Origin: Galdieria partita
Lineage: Eukaryota; Rhodophyta; Bangiophyceae; Galdieriales; Galdieriaceae
Assembly (NCBI GenBank): GCA_025991245.1
Contig: BQMJ01000022.1
Span: forward strand, 182,539 to 246,538
DNA: 64,000 bases
Reading direction: 5' to 3'
The notes under the pieces are model-generated. The model saw only the letters and a program-made list of their open reading frames with translations, was not told where the DNA came from and made no database searches. Both the position numbers and the translations under genes were made by a program. Each line of letters opens with the position of its first letter. The stretch's first letter is position 1. Positions 1-12,658 of the stretch are shown piece after piece.

Positions 1-332
1 TTCTGTACGGAAACAACAAATAGGATAAACGAAAGGTTATCTTTGTTGCACGAATGCAAATGACCGACAACATATCTCCAACGCTGAGAGAAATCTTCCC
101 ACCAAGGTTTTAGTAAATGTTCAGTGACAGTACTCAACTGTAGAAATGAATAAAACCTTCTCTATTCTTATACCAGAACTCGAATGTGACAAAACCAGAG
201 GCTTAGTAGCAATAGCAAAGCATTGGACTATTCCTATTTTCTGTCTCACGAAAAAAATGCCAAAACTTTGTTGACGCGCCAATCCAGTTGTGAAAGTTGG
301 GTCGAAGGAAATTTTCTCAGCACAAGTTATCC
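1..332. other. Intergenic / 5' flank
   Basis: No coding sequence is supported here. The only open frame is a 72-codon minus-strand frame with no recognisable domain, and it overlaps the upstream side of the Ubinuclein-like gene. The stretch probably holds that gene's promoter and 5' UTR. Confidence 0.5.
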
Positions 333-2639
333 ATGGCAATTTCTATTAGAGTTACTCCTGGAGAAACAAACAGAGTAAGTTTCCTTGTTCATCGTTTTCA
401 ACATTTAGATACAATTGGTTATAGTTCGACCTGAAGAAAGTAGAGCGAAAGCTACAAGAAGAGAAACAGGTCCGACTCCTTCCTGAACAATCTTCTTGGG
501 AAGACAACGTTCATCTTCCAAAAGGATTAAGTGGTGTTGTGGCAAAATACAATAAAATGTAAGCAGAGCTTTTAAAAAGCGAAGGAGAAACTAATACTCT
601 TTTACAATAGTGCTAAGAAAGCTTCAAGGTCCACCCGTGATGAGTACGACTTGAACGATGATTTTATTGATGACTCTGAAGCAGTGGAATTTGGTTTCGA
701 AGACTGTATAAAGGAAGAGTTACAACAGGATTTTTATGTTTGCTCGGAAGAGTTGGAAGAACCTTTGACGGAAGAAGGTCTTGAGCCTTCGAGTGTTCGA
801 GAAGAAACCAATTCTTTAGAGGATTCTTTTTCTGAACATTCGCAGATACCAACGTCTAGTCAGTACACCTACGAAGAACTATATGGGAAGCTTGAGCCTA
901 TTCCCGAGGCTGTCAAAAGTTGTGTTGTTAATCTGAAGAAAGCTTTGGAGTCTAATAACTTGCCGAGACGTTGGTTTACTTCCACCCATGTTGCATCATA
1001 TATTAAGGACCTCGTTGTTATTGGAGCTCAACATAATCTTGCACAAAGAGCAAGTTTTGGCGAAAATGGTGCTGTTAGGTGTTCTTTAACTGAATTGCTT
1101 TGGAGTCACATTAAGGCAGTCTTCAGCTGTAAAGGGTTGAGTAAATATCGTTGCACCAAAAGAAATTTTGAATACTTTGCTTTTTATTTATTTCATCGTG
1201 AATGGAAGCAGATGTTGCGAAATGAAATGGAGAGGCTACTTTCAGATTTGAAGCATGAACTCAGACCTGCAAGGGATCTTCAATTCGAACAAGGACCAAT
1301 GCATTATTCTGAAGATATGACGGATCAGGCTCAAAATTCTCAGTTTTCAGTGAATTCAAGTAACATCGATCCTGTTGAAACTCAGACTCAAGGATCTGAA
1401 GGTGCCGAAGAAGATATTTCAGCATCTCCAACTAGAAGACGGAAAAGAAAAGCTGCGACTATGGCAGCAGAGGAAATTTCAAATTTGGCAGTGCACGGTT
1501 CCACGCAATCGCCTTCAAAGAAGAAGAAGCCGAGAATAGAGTGGTCAGAGGCTATAGACAAACTTGTCTACCATTATTTCGTGAAAAAGTTAGCCCAAAT
1601 TCGATGTAGAGATTCGGGAAAATCAAAGAAGAATGAAGTTACAGAAAGTGCATCGGAACTGTTAAATGCTGCATTTTTAGAATATGATGTTACTGAAAGA
1701 GATCTTATAGACTCGTATCGTCGACACAAAGCAGAAATCCAACGCTCACAAAAACAGAAGAGTTCGTCTCGTATTGTTTTTTTATTGCTAGCAGTCATTG
1801 ATATATGGGATAGGTAAGGAGAAACGGGAAGAAATCAAACGGAGAAAGGAACTAGCGGCACAGAAGAAATGGGAGCGAGAACAGAGCCGGAACAAGAGTA
1901 AAAGAGAGCAACAACAAATTTTTAGTACCACCGAGTCGAAAGAATGCAAACCTTTGGATTCACCGATACAATCAAATGTTGTGACAGGTAGGATATTATG
2001 CATGTAATTAGCTGCAATTCTGTAACTGGCGTGTTCAGATACCGCACAGAGTAAGATACCCAAACTATGTGCTACTTCTTCAGGAAAGAGTAATTCAATG
2101 GATACATTTTCGTATACTCAGTGTTCCAAAGCAACATCTATGGATTACTCTGGTATGAATAGTTCTACAGACGGCGTTGTGAGAGAAAGAGTATCTAATA
2201 GTAAGGTTCACAATGCTAAACATATACTGAAGCCAAAGTGTGCATTGAATTATGTGGAAACTTGCGATGATGCATTGCAATTGAACAAAGATAAGTACCA
2301 GAAATGGAATCCTTCAACGAAGAGTCAGTACTTAGCCACCATTTTTGTTACTGAAATTATCTGACAGCTTCGAATGTGGGTATAGGTCTTAAGAAGCAAA
2401 GACTCGATGGCGCCCCCAAGAATGGAAACGGTGCGGGGTCCTTATTATTACAAAGTAGTGGTTGCGAAATATCACAAAGCTCCAAGTCAAAACCAAAGAA
2501 GCCTCGTCCAAGGTCTTCTGCGACTGATTTGAATGAGAAGATATTGAAAAAGCTAGCAAGTATTGGCAAAACTCCTCCTGTAGGACAGAGACGAATTCCG
2601 GAAGGCTTTGCTGAAGAAGTTGAAGCCGCTGTAGAATGA
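333..2639 (+). CDS. Ubinuclein/HPC2-like histone chaperone subunit
   Basis: Predicted join(333..374, 425..558, 611..1770, 1814..1987, 2039..2050, 2084..2323, 2368..2639), 677 aa with all phases consistent. The acidic motif LNDDFIDDSEA near residue 70 followed by an FYV-type ending matches the HPC2/Ubinuclein-related domain (HRD) that binds HIRA. A second block beginning YEELYGKLEPIPEAVKSCV resembles the Ubinuclein middle domain. The C-terminal half is Lys/Arg/Ser-rich (RRRKRKA, KKKKPR) with likely nuclear localisation signals. In the HIRA complex this subunit helps replication-independent H3.3/H4 deposition. Introns are 33-52 nt and there is a 12-nt microexon at 2039..2050. The junctions at 1770/1814 and 2323/2368 were chosen to keep frame and are less certain than the HRD assignment. 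Confidence 0.72.
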
Positions 2640-3437
2640 TGGAGGAATTTAAGATTCTTTCCTATGAAGTTTTTGCTTTGTAACTTGAAGCACTTTGAAT
2701 GTATCGGAATTGGCTGCTTACAAGAGATTTGTCGCAGTATTCTTGTTTGTCTCGTAAGTGAAGCAACAGATGTGTAAAAGAAGGATAATACAGGAAAGTT
2801 ATTTTTATTAATATTCACTACCTAAACGGAGAAAGGAAGAATTTGCTGGTTGTCAATCTCAATAAATATGAGTGTAAATAACTGCAACTATCCACAGAAC
2901 ACATGGCTAGCTCTCGCTATTTCGGCAGTTGAAACAGGTAAAACTGCAAAATCTGATAAACTGCGAGGAAAAGCCATCTTCCCAAGGTGACATTCGTTCT
3001 TTGCACACCTTTGAAACAGGGGAATAAGCGTTAATTTCAACGAACCCAAAAACCAATAGGAAGTTTCATAGAATACTCAGTAAAGCTCAAAGAGCCAAAG
3101 TCCTTGCGACTGGCCAACTTTAAACAAGGATATGCACCTCTTTGTTGTGTGTCACCTTAACTGCTATCGTGTTCAAACCATCTTTCTAGATTCAAACTCC
3201 AAGTGCTCTCTACGTGTCTGTCCATCAATTCTCACAAGGCGGCAACGGCTCTTCGAGCTGTCTAATTATTGGATTGGCACTTTACCCAACAGCAGCGATT
3301 CTTGAACAAGCACAATGGATTTTTCAACAATTGGTTTTGAGACACTGTTGTGAAGATAGCGAAAGCCTTTATCATCTTCTATTTATCGATTTCATCTTAT
3401 TGTTCTCTATAGTGTCACAAAAATCCGTGCAACACTC
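2640..3437. other. Intergenic
   Basis: About 800 bases between two same-strand genes. A 103-codon plus-strand frame at 3214-3525 overlaps the kinesin start in another frame and has no recognisable domain, so it is not called. The stretch likely carries the upstream gene's 3' end and the kinesin promoter. Confidence 0.4.
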
Positions 3438-6151
3438 ATGGTTGCTTCTTCGACAGAAACAGATGGACCTCAGACAGCCAAAGCGGAAGAAAATGGAGGT
3501 GACAAGGATATCTATGCGCAGTTAGAAGAAATCGCAGCGTCCACTAGTGAATGTGTGCGTGTTGTTATAAGAATAAGGCCACTCAATGAAAGAGAACAGA
3601 ATACCTTACCATGTCTAGAAGTTGGCGATGGAGGCAGAAATATTCTAGTCAACGACCAAGGCAATAACAAAAAATTCACCTTTGATAGTATTTTTCCAAT
3701 TGATGGAAAACAAGAAGATGTCTTCCGTAATGTAGCGAAACCAATCATAGACTCTTGTTTAGCAGGGTATAACGGTACTATCTTTGCCTATGGTCAAACA
3801 GGATCTGGAAAAACTTTCACCATGCAAGGACCAGAGGAAAGCATTCAAGCTCAGTCAGGAGATATCAGACAACTTCGAGGAATCATGCCCCGAGTATTTG
3901 AGTATATATTCGATAGTATCCGAAAAGAACGGGAAGAGAAAGGAGCCACAGTTGATTATGTTGTCAAGTGTGCCTATTTACAAGTGTACAACGAAACCAT
4001 CACCGATTTACTGACACCTTCTCAACACAATCTCAACATTCGTGAAGACACATTGAAAGGCGTCTACGTGGAAGACCTCACCGAAGAAATAGTAAAGCAT
4101 CCTGAAGATTGTTATCGAGTGTTAAGGAAGGGAGTTGCCAATCGAACAGTTAGTGCAACCTCCATGAACCAAGAAAGTTCCCGTTCTCACGGTGTTTTTA
4201 CTGTGATAATTGAAAGAAAAGAAGAGAAGCCAGACAATCTAGTCTCTAAGAGAGTGTCACGACTCAATTTGGTCGACTTGGCTGGTTCTGAACGACAAAA
4301 GTTGGCGAAAACCTCTGGACAAACGCTGAAAGAAGCAAGCAATATCAATCGATCTCTTTCTGTCTTGGGATACGTGATTATGGCCTTGGTAGATGCCTCC
4401 AATGGAAAAGAACGTCACATCAATTATAGAGATTCCAAATTAACGTTTCTATTGAAAGACTCGTTAGGAGGGAATGCGAAGACTTGCATGGTAGCCACAG
4501 TTAGCCCTAGTGACTTGAATCTTGGAGAAACCATTTCCACATTAAAATTCGCTCAGAGAGCCAAATATATACGCAACAAAGCATATGTCAATGAAGAGAC
4601 TACTGGAAGTTTGGTGCAACTACAGGCAGAAGTCAGAAGACTGCAGGACTTTGTAAGACAGCTATTGGCAGAACGAGAAAATTGGGCGACTAGTAAGCCA
4701 GCGGCAGAACAAGAAAGAAATCCCAACGAGTTGGTTCAACTCATGAAAGAAAATGAAAGTGACAATAACTTGGATGAAGACAAGTCCTATGTCGACGAAC
4801 GTTCCAGTCGAGATTCTTCCTTTATTCATTCCAATATGGAAGACACCGAAGAGCTTTCCAAACTACTTGCATGTGCAGAACAACGTCAGAGAGAAATTGC
4901 TGATGAAAAGCGATACATTGAAGCTCTATTGATAGAGTCACAAAATGAGAACAAGAAAAGAAAGGCCAACTTTGAACTGTTAGAGACTTCTTGGAAGAAT
5001 TTGGCTGAAAGAATATCGGCAATGGAAGGCAATGAACTAGCACACTCTTTGACATTATCCAACACTTCTGAACAATATAATCAGCCTTCATCTGATTCTA
5101 TTTTGGAACAAGAAGAAGCAGCTACAAGAAGACTTTCTGAGACATTTGATAAGTTGGCAGATGTTTTACAGACTATGCATAACGAGAATAAGCATATGAA
5201 AGAACAATTGGAACAAAAGGATGCATTGTTATACAACTTACAAACGGAGACTAAAACAAAGGACGTTCACAAAGAACAAAATAATAAAGAAGTCAACAGC
5301 AGTTTCTTAGCTATCCACGGCGATTCACCTGTGTTGAATCGTCTCCGCAAAAAGATTGCGGATAGTCAAGAAAGCTCAGGTTTCCAGAAGAAAGAACTTG
5401 TAGATGAAAGTCAGCTGGACTATCGTGAGCTCGCTCAGGTGGAATTCCTGAAAGAGCGTCTAGCAGAACTACTCCAAATAGAAGCTAAGCAAGGAGAGAA
5501 CATGCAAAAGCTAAATGCGGAGAAGGTAAGTGAAGGGCACGTTCTTCTTATGTTTCTAGTTTGGTAAATATCGTTGTCCAGGCTGCCTTGGAAAAGAGTG
5601 TTGAGAAACTCAAGGCAGAAGTGAATTTCTTGACTGAAGAATTGCAAGCCGAGAAGGAAAATGCGCAACTATTGAGGGAACAGTTTGCGGAAAGAGAGCG
5701 TAACACTGAGCAATCGAAAGATGAGTCTACACAAATGGAAGAGAAGATTCAACACTTGCAAAGCAAAGTTCGTTCACTGCAGACATATCGAGTGCAACTG
5801 CAGCGTTTGGTAGACCAACAATCTGAAGAAATCAAAAGTCTTAGGATGCGAGCACAGAACGCCTGGGACGAACTTATTCATGCCAGACAAGATTTTGAAA
5901 GCCAAGAGAGACTTCGAAGTGATCGATTAGAAAAGTTATTTGCAGAACTAGCCAAGCATCAAAGACAAGAGGCAGGAAGAAATGATCAAAAAGCAGCGGC
6001 CTATGCTATCAAAGAACAGATGAAGCAAAATTTGCAAACGATAAGCAACGGGAAGGAGGCAAATAATATTCCACCTTTAGAACCTCTCATGAATAAGGCT
6101 TTGGATTTTCTTCTGAAACAAGCATCCCAACCAAAGATTGCTTCATCATAA
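3438..6151 (+). CDS. Kinesin-12 (KIF15/PAKRP-like) motor protein
   Basis: Join(3438..5525, 5582..6151), 885 aa; the intron is 56 nt, starts GTAAGT and ends AG. An N-terminal kinesin motor runs from about residue 39 (CVRVVIRIRPLNERE) to about 385. The P-loop GQTGSGKT is at 119-126, switch I is NQESSRSH and switch II is VDLAGSE. The neck segment after the motor (AQRAKYIRNKAYVNEETTG followed by QLQAEVRRL) is typical of the kinesin-12 family, which acts in spindle bipolarity and cytokinesis in other eukaryotes. The rest is long Glu/Lys/Gln-rich coiled coil, expected to drive dimerisation. The start is the first ATG in frame and leaves a 38-residue N-terminal extension. The motor call is very secure; the kinesin-12 subfamily is inferred from the neck motif. 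Confidence 0.93.
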
Positions 6152-6839
6152 GGAGAAACAGTTTGTTACGACGCAATTTTATCTTAGCCTTGATTGATAT
6201 ACAGGAAGGCTTACAATTTTCCATTCTGTTCATTGGTATTTCCTTATATCTATATATAAATAAATGTGTTTTCGGATATGATTGAAACATGAATATGTTG
6301 AAGTGATAAAAACAGAACAAACCGTTTCATGACTACTTTGAGTGTCGAAACTCTCAATTTCTCTCGCAGTCATATTTGGAAAAAAGGATGACGACCATTT
6401 CCTGTTGTAAAGGCCTTGTAAGACTTGCGCCAGATGGACAAATACTCATGTAGACATGAGAGAACAGTGTGAAAACAAAATTTTCAAAGTCTATTCACAT
6501 CAATTCTTTTATCCTCAACTCAGTATTCATTTGTTTTCATTATCATATAAATATGATATGGTCTCAAAATAACAACATAAACTATTGATTCAGCCAACTT
6601 GAAATCTATTCTGTATTACCAACTTTGGTCAAGTTCCAAACTTCGCTCCCTTCAAACATGTAATGATGTGCTCTCCAACTTGAATCAATTCATTATCAAG
6701 TTTGCTGCCGTGGGTCGGCGACTCTTTCGATCTTCTCGACTTCTTTGCCTCTTTTTCTGCAACAGTCGTTTAAAGGTATGTCACCCCGAAAACTTTTTAC
6801 AGTCAGTAACCTTTTAGTTGAAAAGTTCTGTTTCACTAC
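6152..6839. other. Intergenic with possible 5' UTR intron
   Basis: No gene seen. A stretch at 6776..6816 starts GTATGT and ends TTTTAG, 23 bases before the ATG of the next gene, so it could be a 41-nt intron in that gene's 5' UTR. RNA evidence is absent. Confidence 0.3.
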
Positions 6840-8258
6840 ATGGCTAGTTTAACCAGCGCTCCAAACCTCTCCAACACAGCAAGTGTTCCGTCAAGAACAG
6901 CAACTGGACAAACTATTTCTTTGACACCTTCCCTGGTTGGACAACAATTTGTAAAAACTTACTATGATGTTCTCTCCAAGAAGCCTGAACATTTGTTCCG
7001 TTTCTACAAGGAAGACTCACAGTTCACTGTCGCAACAGGAGTTCTCGACAAAGCTACGTTACAAACTGCACAAGGCCAAGAACAAATTGGAAAGTTGGTG
7101 AAAAATATCCCGTTTGGTTCGTGTAACTACAAACTATCCAGTGTAGACGCACAAGGTTCTAGTAATGGTTCAATCGTGGTGCAAGTTACTGGCTACATCG
7201 CTCTTGAGGGTTCACCTTTGAGAAACTTTGCACAAACATTCATTTTGAATCCACAAGAGAAAGGCTTTTATGTTAGAAACGACATCCTTCATATGTTACA
7301 AGAGATGACTACCACACACAATCAGCCAATGAAGGAAAGTTCTCCAGACCTGAATTCAACCGGAGTCGACGTCACAAATAGGACTAACGCTCCGCATGTC
7401 ACACAACGAGAGGCCAACGTAAGCTCTGTATCTTTGGCAGTTTCACAGGGTGACGCACCACGAAGTTTGCCGACTCAGGCACCCCAAAAATTGAGTTCGC
7501 CTACGGAAGCAAAAGAGCCTAAAAGTGATTCTTTACATGGAACAACACACGTTGAAAGTGTTCAGGGAAACGAGGACGATAAGTTGCAATCCAGCCAACA
7601 GAAGAAGAGCTGGGCATCTGTAGTAGGATCAAAACTCGCTCCTCCTAATAACGTGGTTCCCAATAACATAGGCAATCAGGTGAAACAGCGTATTTCTCCT
7701 ACGCAGGATAATACGAATAGGGAAAAAGTTGCAGCAGATGAGAAAAAGGGAGAACGTCCCCGTGAGCGTTCAGGAGCTTCTGTTTATATCAGCAACTTTC
7801 CAAAACACCTCACGGAAGACATGCTTCAGGAGGAGTTTTCTCGATTCGGTAAAGTGTTGAATGTTGACTTGCATCTAGATCGTGGATTCGCTTTCGTCGA
7901 TATGGAAGCAGTCGAAGATGTTGAGGCAGCGGTGGAATCTTGGAAAGGTGGGCCTCCGACAGCTGGTCCTTTAGCTGGAATGGATCTGACTGTCCAACAG
8001 AGGAAACCATTAGGAAGAGGAAGCCGAGGAGGAAGAGAAACTCGTGGCAGAGGATATGGAAGTGGTTCTAGAGGAGGTCGCAACTTTGGTAGTCGTACTG
8101 GTGGTAGAAGAGGAAACATTGTTGGTAGCGGAGAAGCTACTCGAAGTGGTGGAAGAGGAGGAGGAGGAGTGGGAGGCCGCTATGCAGCAAACAAGGCCTC
8201 CTACAATGAGAATGCTAGCCGTAGTTATGGGCGCGGAATTGAGGAAATAACTCAATAA
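6840..8258 (+). CDS. G3BP-like NTF2-RRM-RGG RNA-binding protein
   Basis: Single exon, 472 aa. An NTF2-like domain spans about residues 30-156 (VGQQFVKTYYDVLSKKPEHL to the conserved end YVRNDILHML). A long Ser/Gln/Pro-rich linker follows. An RRM lies at about 312-385, with RNP-type strands ASVYISNF and RGFAFVDM. The C-terminal ~80 residues are an RGG/Gly-Arg-rich tail. This order is diagnostic of the G3BP/Rasputin family of cytoplasmic RNA-binding, stress-granule proteins. The family assignment is firm and the stress-granule role is inferred from homologs. The repetitive Gly/Arg codons create long antisense open frames over 7810-8267 that are shadows. Confidence 0.93.
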   Translation: MASLTSAPNLSNTASVPSRTATGQTISLTPSLVGQQFVKTYYDVLSKKPEHLFRFYKEDSQFTVATGVLDKATLQTAQGQEQIGKLVKNIPFGSCNYKLSSVDAQGSSNGSIVVQVTGYIALEGSPLRNFAQTFILNPQEKGFYVRNDILHMLQEMTTTHNQPMKESSPDLNSTGVDVTNRTNAPHVTQREANVSSVSLAVSQGDAPRSLPTQAPQKLSSPTEAKEPKSDSLHGTTHVESVQGNEDDKLQSSQQKKSWASVVGSKLAPPNNVVPNNIGNQVKQRISPTQDNTNREKVAADEKKGERPRERSGASVYISNFPKHLTEDMLQEEFSRFGKVLNVDLHLDRGFAFVDMEAVEDVEAAVESWKGGPPTAGPLAGMDLTVQQRKPLGRGSRGGRETRGRGYGSGSRGGRNFGSRTGGRRGNIVGSGEATRSGGRGGGGVGGRYAANKASYNENASRSYGRGIEEITQ

Positions 8259-8845
8259 CAGAGTCACGTCATTACAGTGACGCTCAATGAAGGCAGAGAA
8301 GAGAGGAAGAGTCGAAGTGAAGAGCTACACTTTATACCGTGGGCAAGAAAATTATAAGTTCCTTCTCTCAGAAATAAAGGCGTCTTAGAAACTTCTTTTG
8401 ATTGCATATTCTGTACATTCTTTTTTTTTTGGATTTTGGCCTGCAAATGGGGTTGATTCCACAAAAGGGATTTTGAACATGAGGGTGCGTGCTTCAGAGA
8501 TTGGACATGGAAAAGAAAGGCCCTATGCCCCGAATTCGTTGAGCACTCTTCCACTCGGTCATTCTATCTTTGGCGTCAGTTTTTACATCATGCGACCCCG
8601 TTCCTGAAGGAAGACCAAGCAGCTGCAGCTACACTCACTCTTTCGGGTAGAAAAAAAACACTAAAGATATTTTCAGTTCATCATTCATTTGAAATAGTCC
8701 TACTTACAAAATAGTCTTCCGCGAAGCTCAGGAGGGCCTTTGTGTGGTTGTATCCTTGGTTTTATGCGTGCAAACTGAACTGGTGCTGACTTGAGTAGTG
8801 TTTTCTGCAGCTCTTCTTTCTACTTGAAGAGCATTTGGAGAAAGA
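8259..8845. other. Intergenic
   Basis: No coding sequence supported. Short frames on both strands lack domains. A T-run occurs near 8420-8430. Confidence 0.4.
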
Positions 8846-11750
8846 ATGTTTTGTGCTTTTCGTAGTTGGTCGCATAGCTCTTCAAGTGCTATTCATCTAT
8901 TTCTTATATTTTTGGTTGTGGCCCTGTTATGTTTTCAGGTTGAAGGTACTTTTCCGCAAAACACCGAACAGAAACAAGGGAGAGAGTCAAGGAGGCCTTC
9001 ACTGGCTGAGTTTCGTTCGAATTTGGAAGAGGAGATCGACGAACTGTGGACCACGAAGAGTGTCGATCCTTCCCATTATTTCTTGGGAATGCTTCCACCC
9101 CTGGTTTCAGATATGGAATACAAAGCAGTTCGAGGTTTGAAAACTGGTCCTTCTCCACCTTCGCCTTTACAGTTTGTTTCTGCTTCTTCAACGCCTAATC
9201 CTACAGCAACTCCGAACCCGTCAGGACCACCCGTCGTTCATTCGACTCCATCACCTTCGCCAGGAATGGCTTACTTATTTATCAAAATACTTTTAAGGTC
9301 CTTTGTGACAGAAGAAATTTCAAAGGAAATAGAGTTGAATCTCGCAGATGCTGCTAACGTTCCCATATCAAATCTAAGCCTTACCAATCTTCAAGCGGGT
9401 CCTATTTTGACATATGTGTTACAGGCAGAAAGGCAACTTGCGCCCTCCCTTGTCCAAAGCCTCACTTTCTATGTCAAAAGTGGTCAACTGGCAGCTTCTA
9501 TAAATATTGGTCCCATTATTCTGGTTGATAATCCTATTGAATTTTCCGAGTCTGGGCAGTCAGTAAATGAGTCGCAAGTTGCACCAGCCTTGCGTTCAAC
9601 TCCACTTCCTACAGCAGGATTTCATCGAGTTTTATATGAGGTTAGTGATGAAACAATTTTTGGAATGCCCACTAAATTTTTTATTAGATACGTTTCAACA
9701 ACTTCACAACGAATATTTTTACGGCAGCAATCAACAACGATATTGAAGATGTACTCGCGGCACAGCTCTCCGGTATGAATGTTAGCGATATTCTTTTGAC
9801 GAATTTATTCAACTGTTCGGGCCATCCTCCATACGTTCTTGCTGATTATATCACAGTATTTCCTTCGAATGAGACGAATGATGCAATTAACAAAATATAT
9901 AAATTTGTCAATAGCGGCGCTATGCAGAATATAACTCACTTGGATGTCATTATGATTAAAATGCCAAAAACAATGGAGAGTCTCTTACAGACGAGTTCAA
10001 GTCCACAACCTGTAAGCGCAATTATAGGTGGCACAGTAGGAGGCGTCATTGGAGTTCTAATTATCATAGGATTGATACTGTTTGTATTTTATTTAAGAAA
10101 GAGAGGACGAAAGAAATTTGTAAGAGAAGAGAGTGACTCGACCTTTGAAAAATTTGGCGGATTTCCAATCACGCCACTACCTGCTTGGTTAGGTGACTCA
10201 GATTCACCTGGAGTGGATGTTAGTAATGGATATCATAAGTTTGTGGGCCACAGTTTCTTTCATACGGTACACAAAATTGATGAAGACTTGGATACGATGC
10301 ACAGTTCAAATGGTAGTTGGGTAGCTGGTATGAAATGGGAAGGAACGACTGCATTGGATTCCGAAAGAAATCTCCCCAATGTCAATATTGTGGTTGGAAA
10401 TGGCAGTAATGAAAAGTTGGATGTGTTAGAGAAAGATTTGACGCTACAGCGTTCAAGCGATTTCACAAGTTGGAGTCCTAATAGCACGAAAGATACAAAA
10501 CATGATGCTCCTTGGGAAATACCGTTTGAAGAGTTAACTCTGATGCAGTGTATCGGTGTTGGTGGATTTGGTATTGTCTATTCTGGTCTTTGGCATGGAA
10601 CAGATGTGGCAGTAAAGAAGTTGCTAGACCAAGACTTGACTGAAAACCAGATAGAAGAGTTCAGGGCTGAAGCAAAAATGATGGCGAGGTATTTTTGTTT
10701 CCTGATATTTTTGTAATAATCTTACACTTAATTGCGTAGACTTCGACATCCCAACATAGTTCTTTTTTTGGGAGCCACGACTTGCCCTCCTAACTTGAGC
10801 ATTGTAACGGAACTGATGACGCTAGGCAGCTTGTATAAGGTCTTGCATGGTTCTACAAAGGTGCATCGTTATGACGATGAGAACAATGATTACGCGTCAG
10901 GTAGTAGTAGTTCTCAAAGCAGGAACTTGCCACTTTCTTGGCGACAACGAGTTTTCATGTGCATTGATGCCGCCAGAGGTTTGAATTATTTGCATCAGCA
11001 TCATCCACCAATTGTACATCGTGATTTGAAAAGCTTAAATCTGCTTGTTTCGGAAAATCTCACTGTGAAAGTAAGTGACTTTGGTTTATCTAGAGTAAGG
11101 AATAGGACCTTTTTGACAAGTCGTCACTGTGGAGGTACTCCTGAATGGTATGACATTATTTCAATTAATTTTGACAAAAAACTAAATAATTACTATGTAT
11201 ATAAAGGACGGCACCTGAAGTTCTGCGTAGTGAACAACACAATGAGAAGGCAGATGTTTACTCGTTTGGGGTTATCATGTGGGAAATGATCACACGCAAA
11301 GTTCCATTCGAAGGTATGACGTCTATGCAGATTATTGCTGCAGTTGGATTCAGAAAACAGAAGTTGCCTCCTCCTGTGATACCGAATCCTTTACCTCCGT
11401 CGTTATCTGGGATGGATAATTATGTTGAAGTTATGGAAAGTTGCTTTTCAGAACCAGACAAGAGGCCTTCCATGTCTCATATTCTTTCTGAGCTTTGCAA
11501 GATAGTCCAATCAGGTAACGAATATTCAACAAACCAGCCACCATTGCGGAAAAACTTTAGTTCATCGTTAGCAGAAGTAGCGAAAACCTCATCACCTTCC
11601 CTCAGAAGAATATTGACAGACAATAGCTATGACGATATGAAGCAACCCACACAAGCATCGACAACTGCATCAGTTCAGAGACCGATCCAGAAGGGCCCTA
11701 AAGATTGGATCCAACTTGCTCCTTTGGATTTTTCAGAGCTAGAATTCTGA
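8846..11750 (+). CDS. Receptor-like TKL-family serine/threonine protein kinase
   Basis: Join(8846..9640, 9688..10688, 10740..11147, 11207..11750), 915 aa, all phases consistent. Residues 1-34 are a signal peptide (hydrophobic [15 protein letters not shown]). An extracellular region of about 340 residues with a Pro/Ser/Thr-rich segment follows. One transmembrane helix (about 376-402, [17 protein letters not shown]) ends in the basic stop RKRGRK. The cytoplasmic kinase domain (about 545-850) has the glycine loop [17 protein letters not shown] with the catalytic lysine, [13 protein letters not shown] and GGTPEW|TAPEVL; the last splice site falls inside GGTPEW. The [12 protein letters not shown] segment and the activation loop are TKL/Raf-like. 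The architecture implies plasma-membrane signalling; ligand and substrate cannot be told from sequence. The ectodomain is not recognised. Confidence 0.9.
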
Positions 11751-11990
11751 CAAAAAAAATACTTGAACTACTTGTGTAGAGCTCCCTTTGAATATAATTA
11801 TTTTATCTTTTGAAATGAAGTTCTGATGAAATAGTTCTTCCGTTACTATGAAAACTGTCCTAGTTGCTCACTTTTTTAATAAACCTTTTATATGTGCTCG
11901 GAAAACTGTAGCAATGTTTTGGAAACAACATTAGATGGTACAATTCGATTGCTGAAAATTAGTCAACTGACCGATTGAGTTGGATCGTTG

Positions 11991-12658
11991 TCAAACATTG
12001 GCGACTTTCTCATCAGCAGGAAGACTAGTGTCGGAAGAAATCATATCTGAATCTCTCGTTTTTGAAGCCACTTCGAGGATTCCCTGTTGAAAACTTTCGA
12101 AGTTGACCTTCTCACTGTTTCCTGTACTCTCTGCTTGTACAGCTTCTTCCGTTGCAGGTTCTTCAAACCCACTCTTTGAGGAGCTCGTTTCACTAGTTTG
12201 AAGATCTGTCGTCGCTTGATTAGAAAAGTTGACGCCTGCAGAGTCGATAACCTTATCATCACTTGCTTGTGTTTCCCGTTCATTCTGATAGGTTTGCCGA
12301 CTTTCGAAGAATCCTAATTGTTGTTATGATACTGTCCGACAATAATTGTTTGAAGTTCTATACCTGATTGTGTAGGATCTTTTTGCTTACTAGTAGTTGT
12401 AGCAGAGAATGGATTGATTGTCGATGTACAAAGATACAGACAAACAAGGAGAAGTAGCGAGGTTACGAGGATTTTCTTAAATTTTCCTCTTTGTTGCAGG
12501 ATAGCATGGTGAAACATTTCGTAGAGAACAAGCAAAAACGAGGTTTCCGCCTTCTCAAAAGAGTCGTTCTTAAATGTCTTCTCGTTGGCGCCAAAATAGA
12601 AGCATTTTTTTTGATAACAGTTCAGTCCACAAGAACTACAACGCAAGAAATTCGTCAT
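11991..12658 (-). CDS. Small single-pass membrane protein, unrecognised
   Basis: Complement(join(11991..12313, 12364..12658)), 205 aa; intron 12314..12363 is 50 nt with GTATAG..TTAG borders, and the frame stays open after splicing. The N-terminus has a Cys-rich stretch (CSSCGLNCYQKKC) that could be a small zinc site. One transmembrane segment (KKILVTSLLLLVCLYLC) lies at about residues 62-80. The remainder is acidic, Ser/Thr/Glu-rich and probably disordered. I do not recognise a family. It lies tail-to-tail with the receptor-like kinase and upstream of neither neighbour in an operon sense. The main support is the extended frame through a well-formed intron. Confidence 0.55.

Noticed and set aside
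3214-3525. 103-codon plus frame ahead of the kinesin
   Set aside because: Overlaps the kinesin start in a different frame and has no domain.
7810-8267. Long antisense open frames over the G3BP-like gene (66-97 codons)
   Set aside because: They mirror the Gly/Arg-rich codons of the RGG tail and the RRM and show Ser/Pro/Thr low-complexity only.
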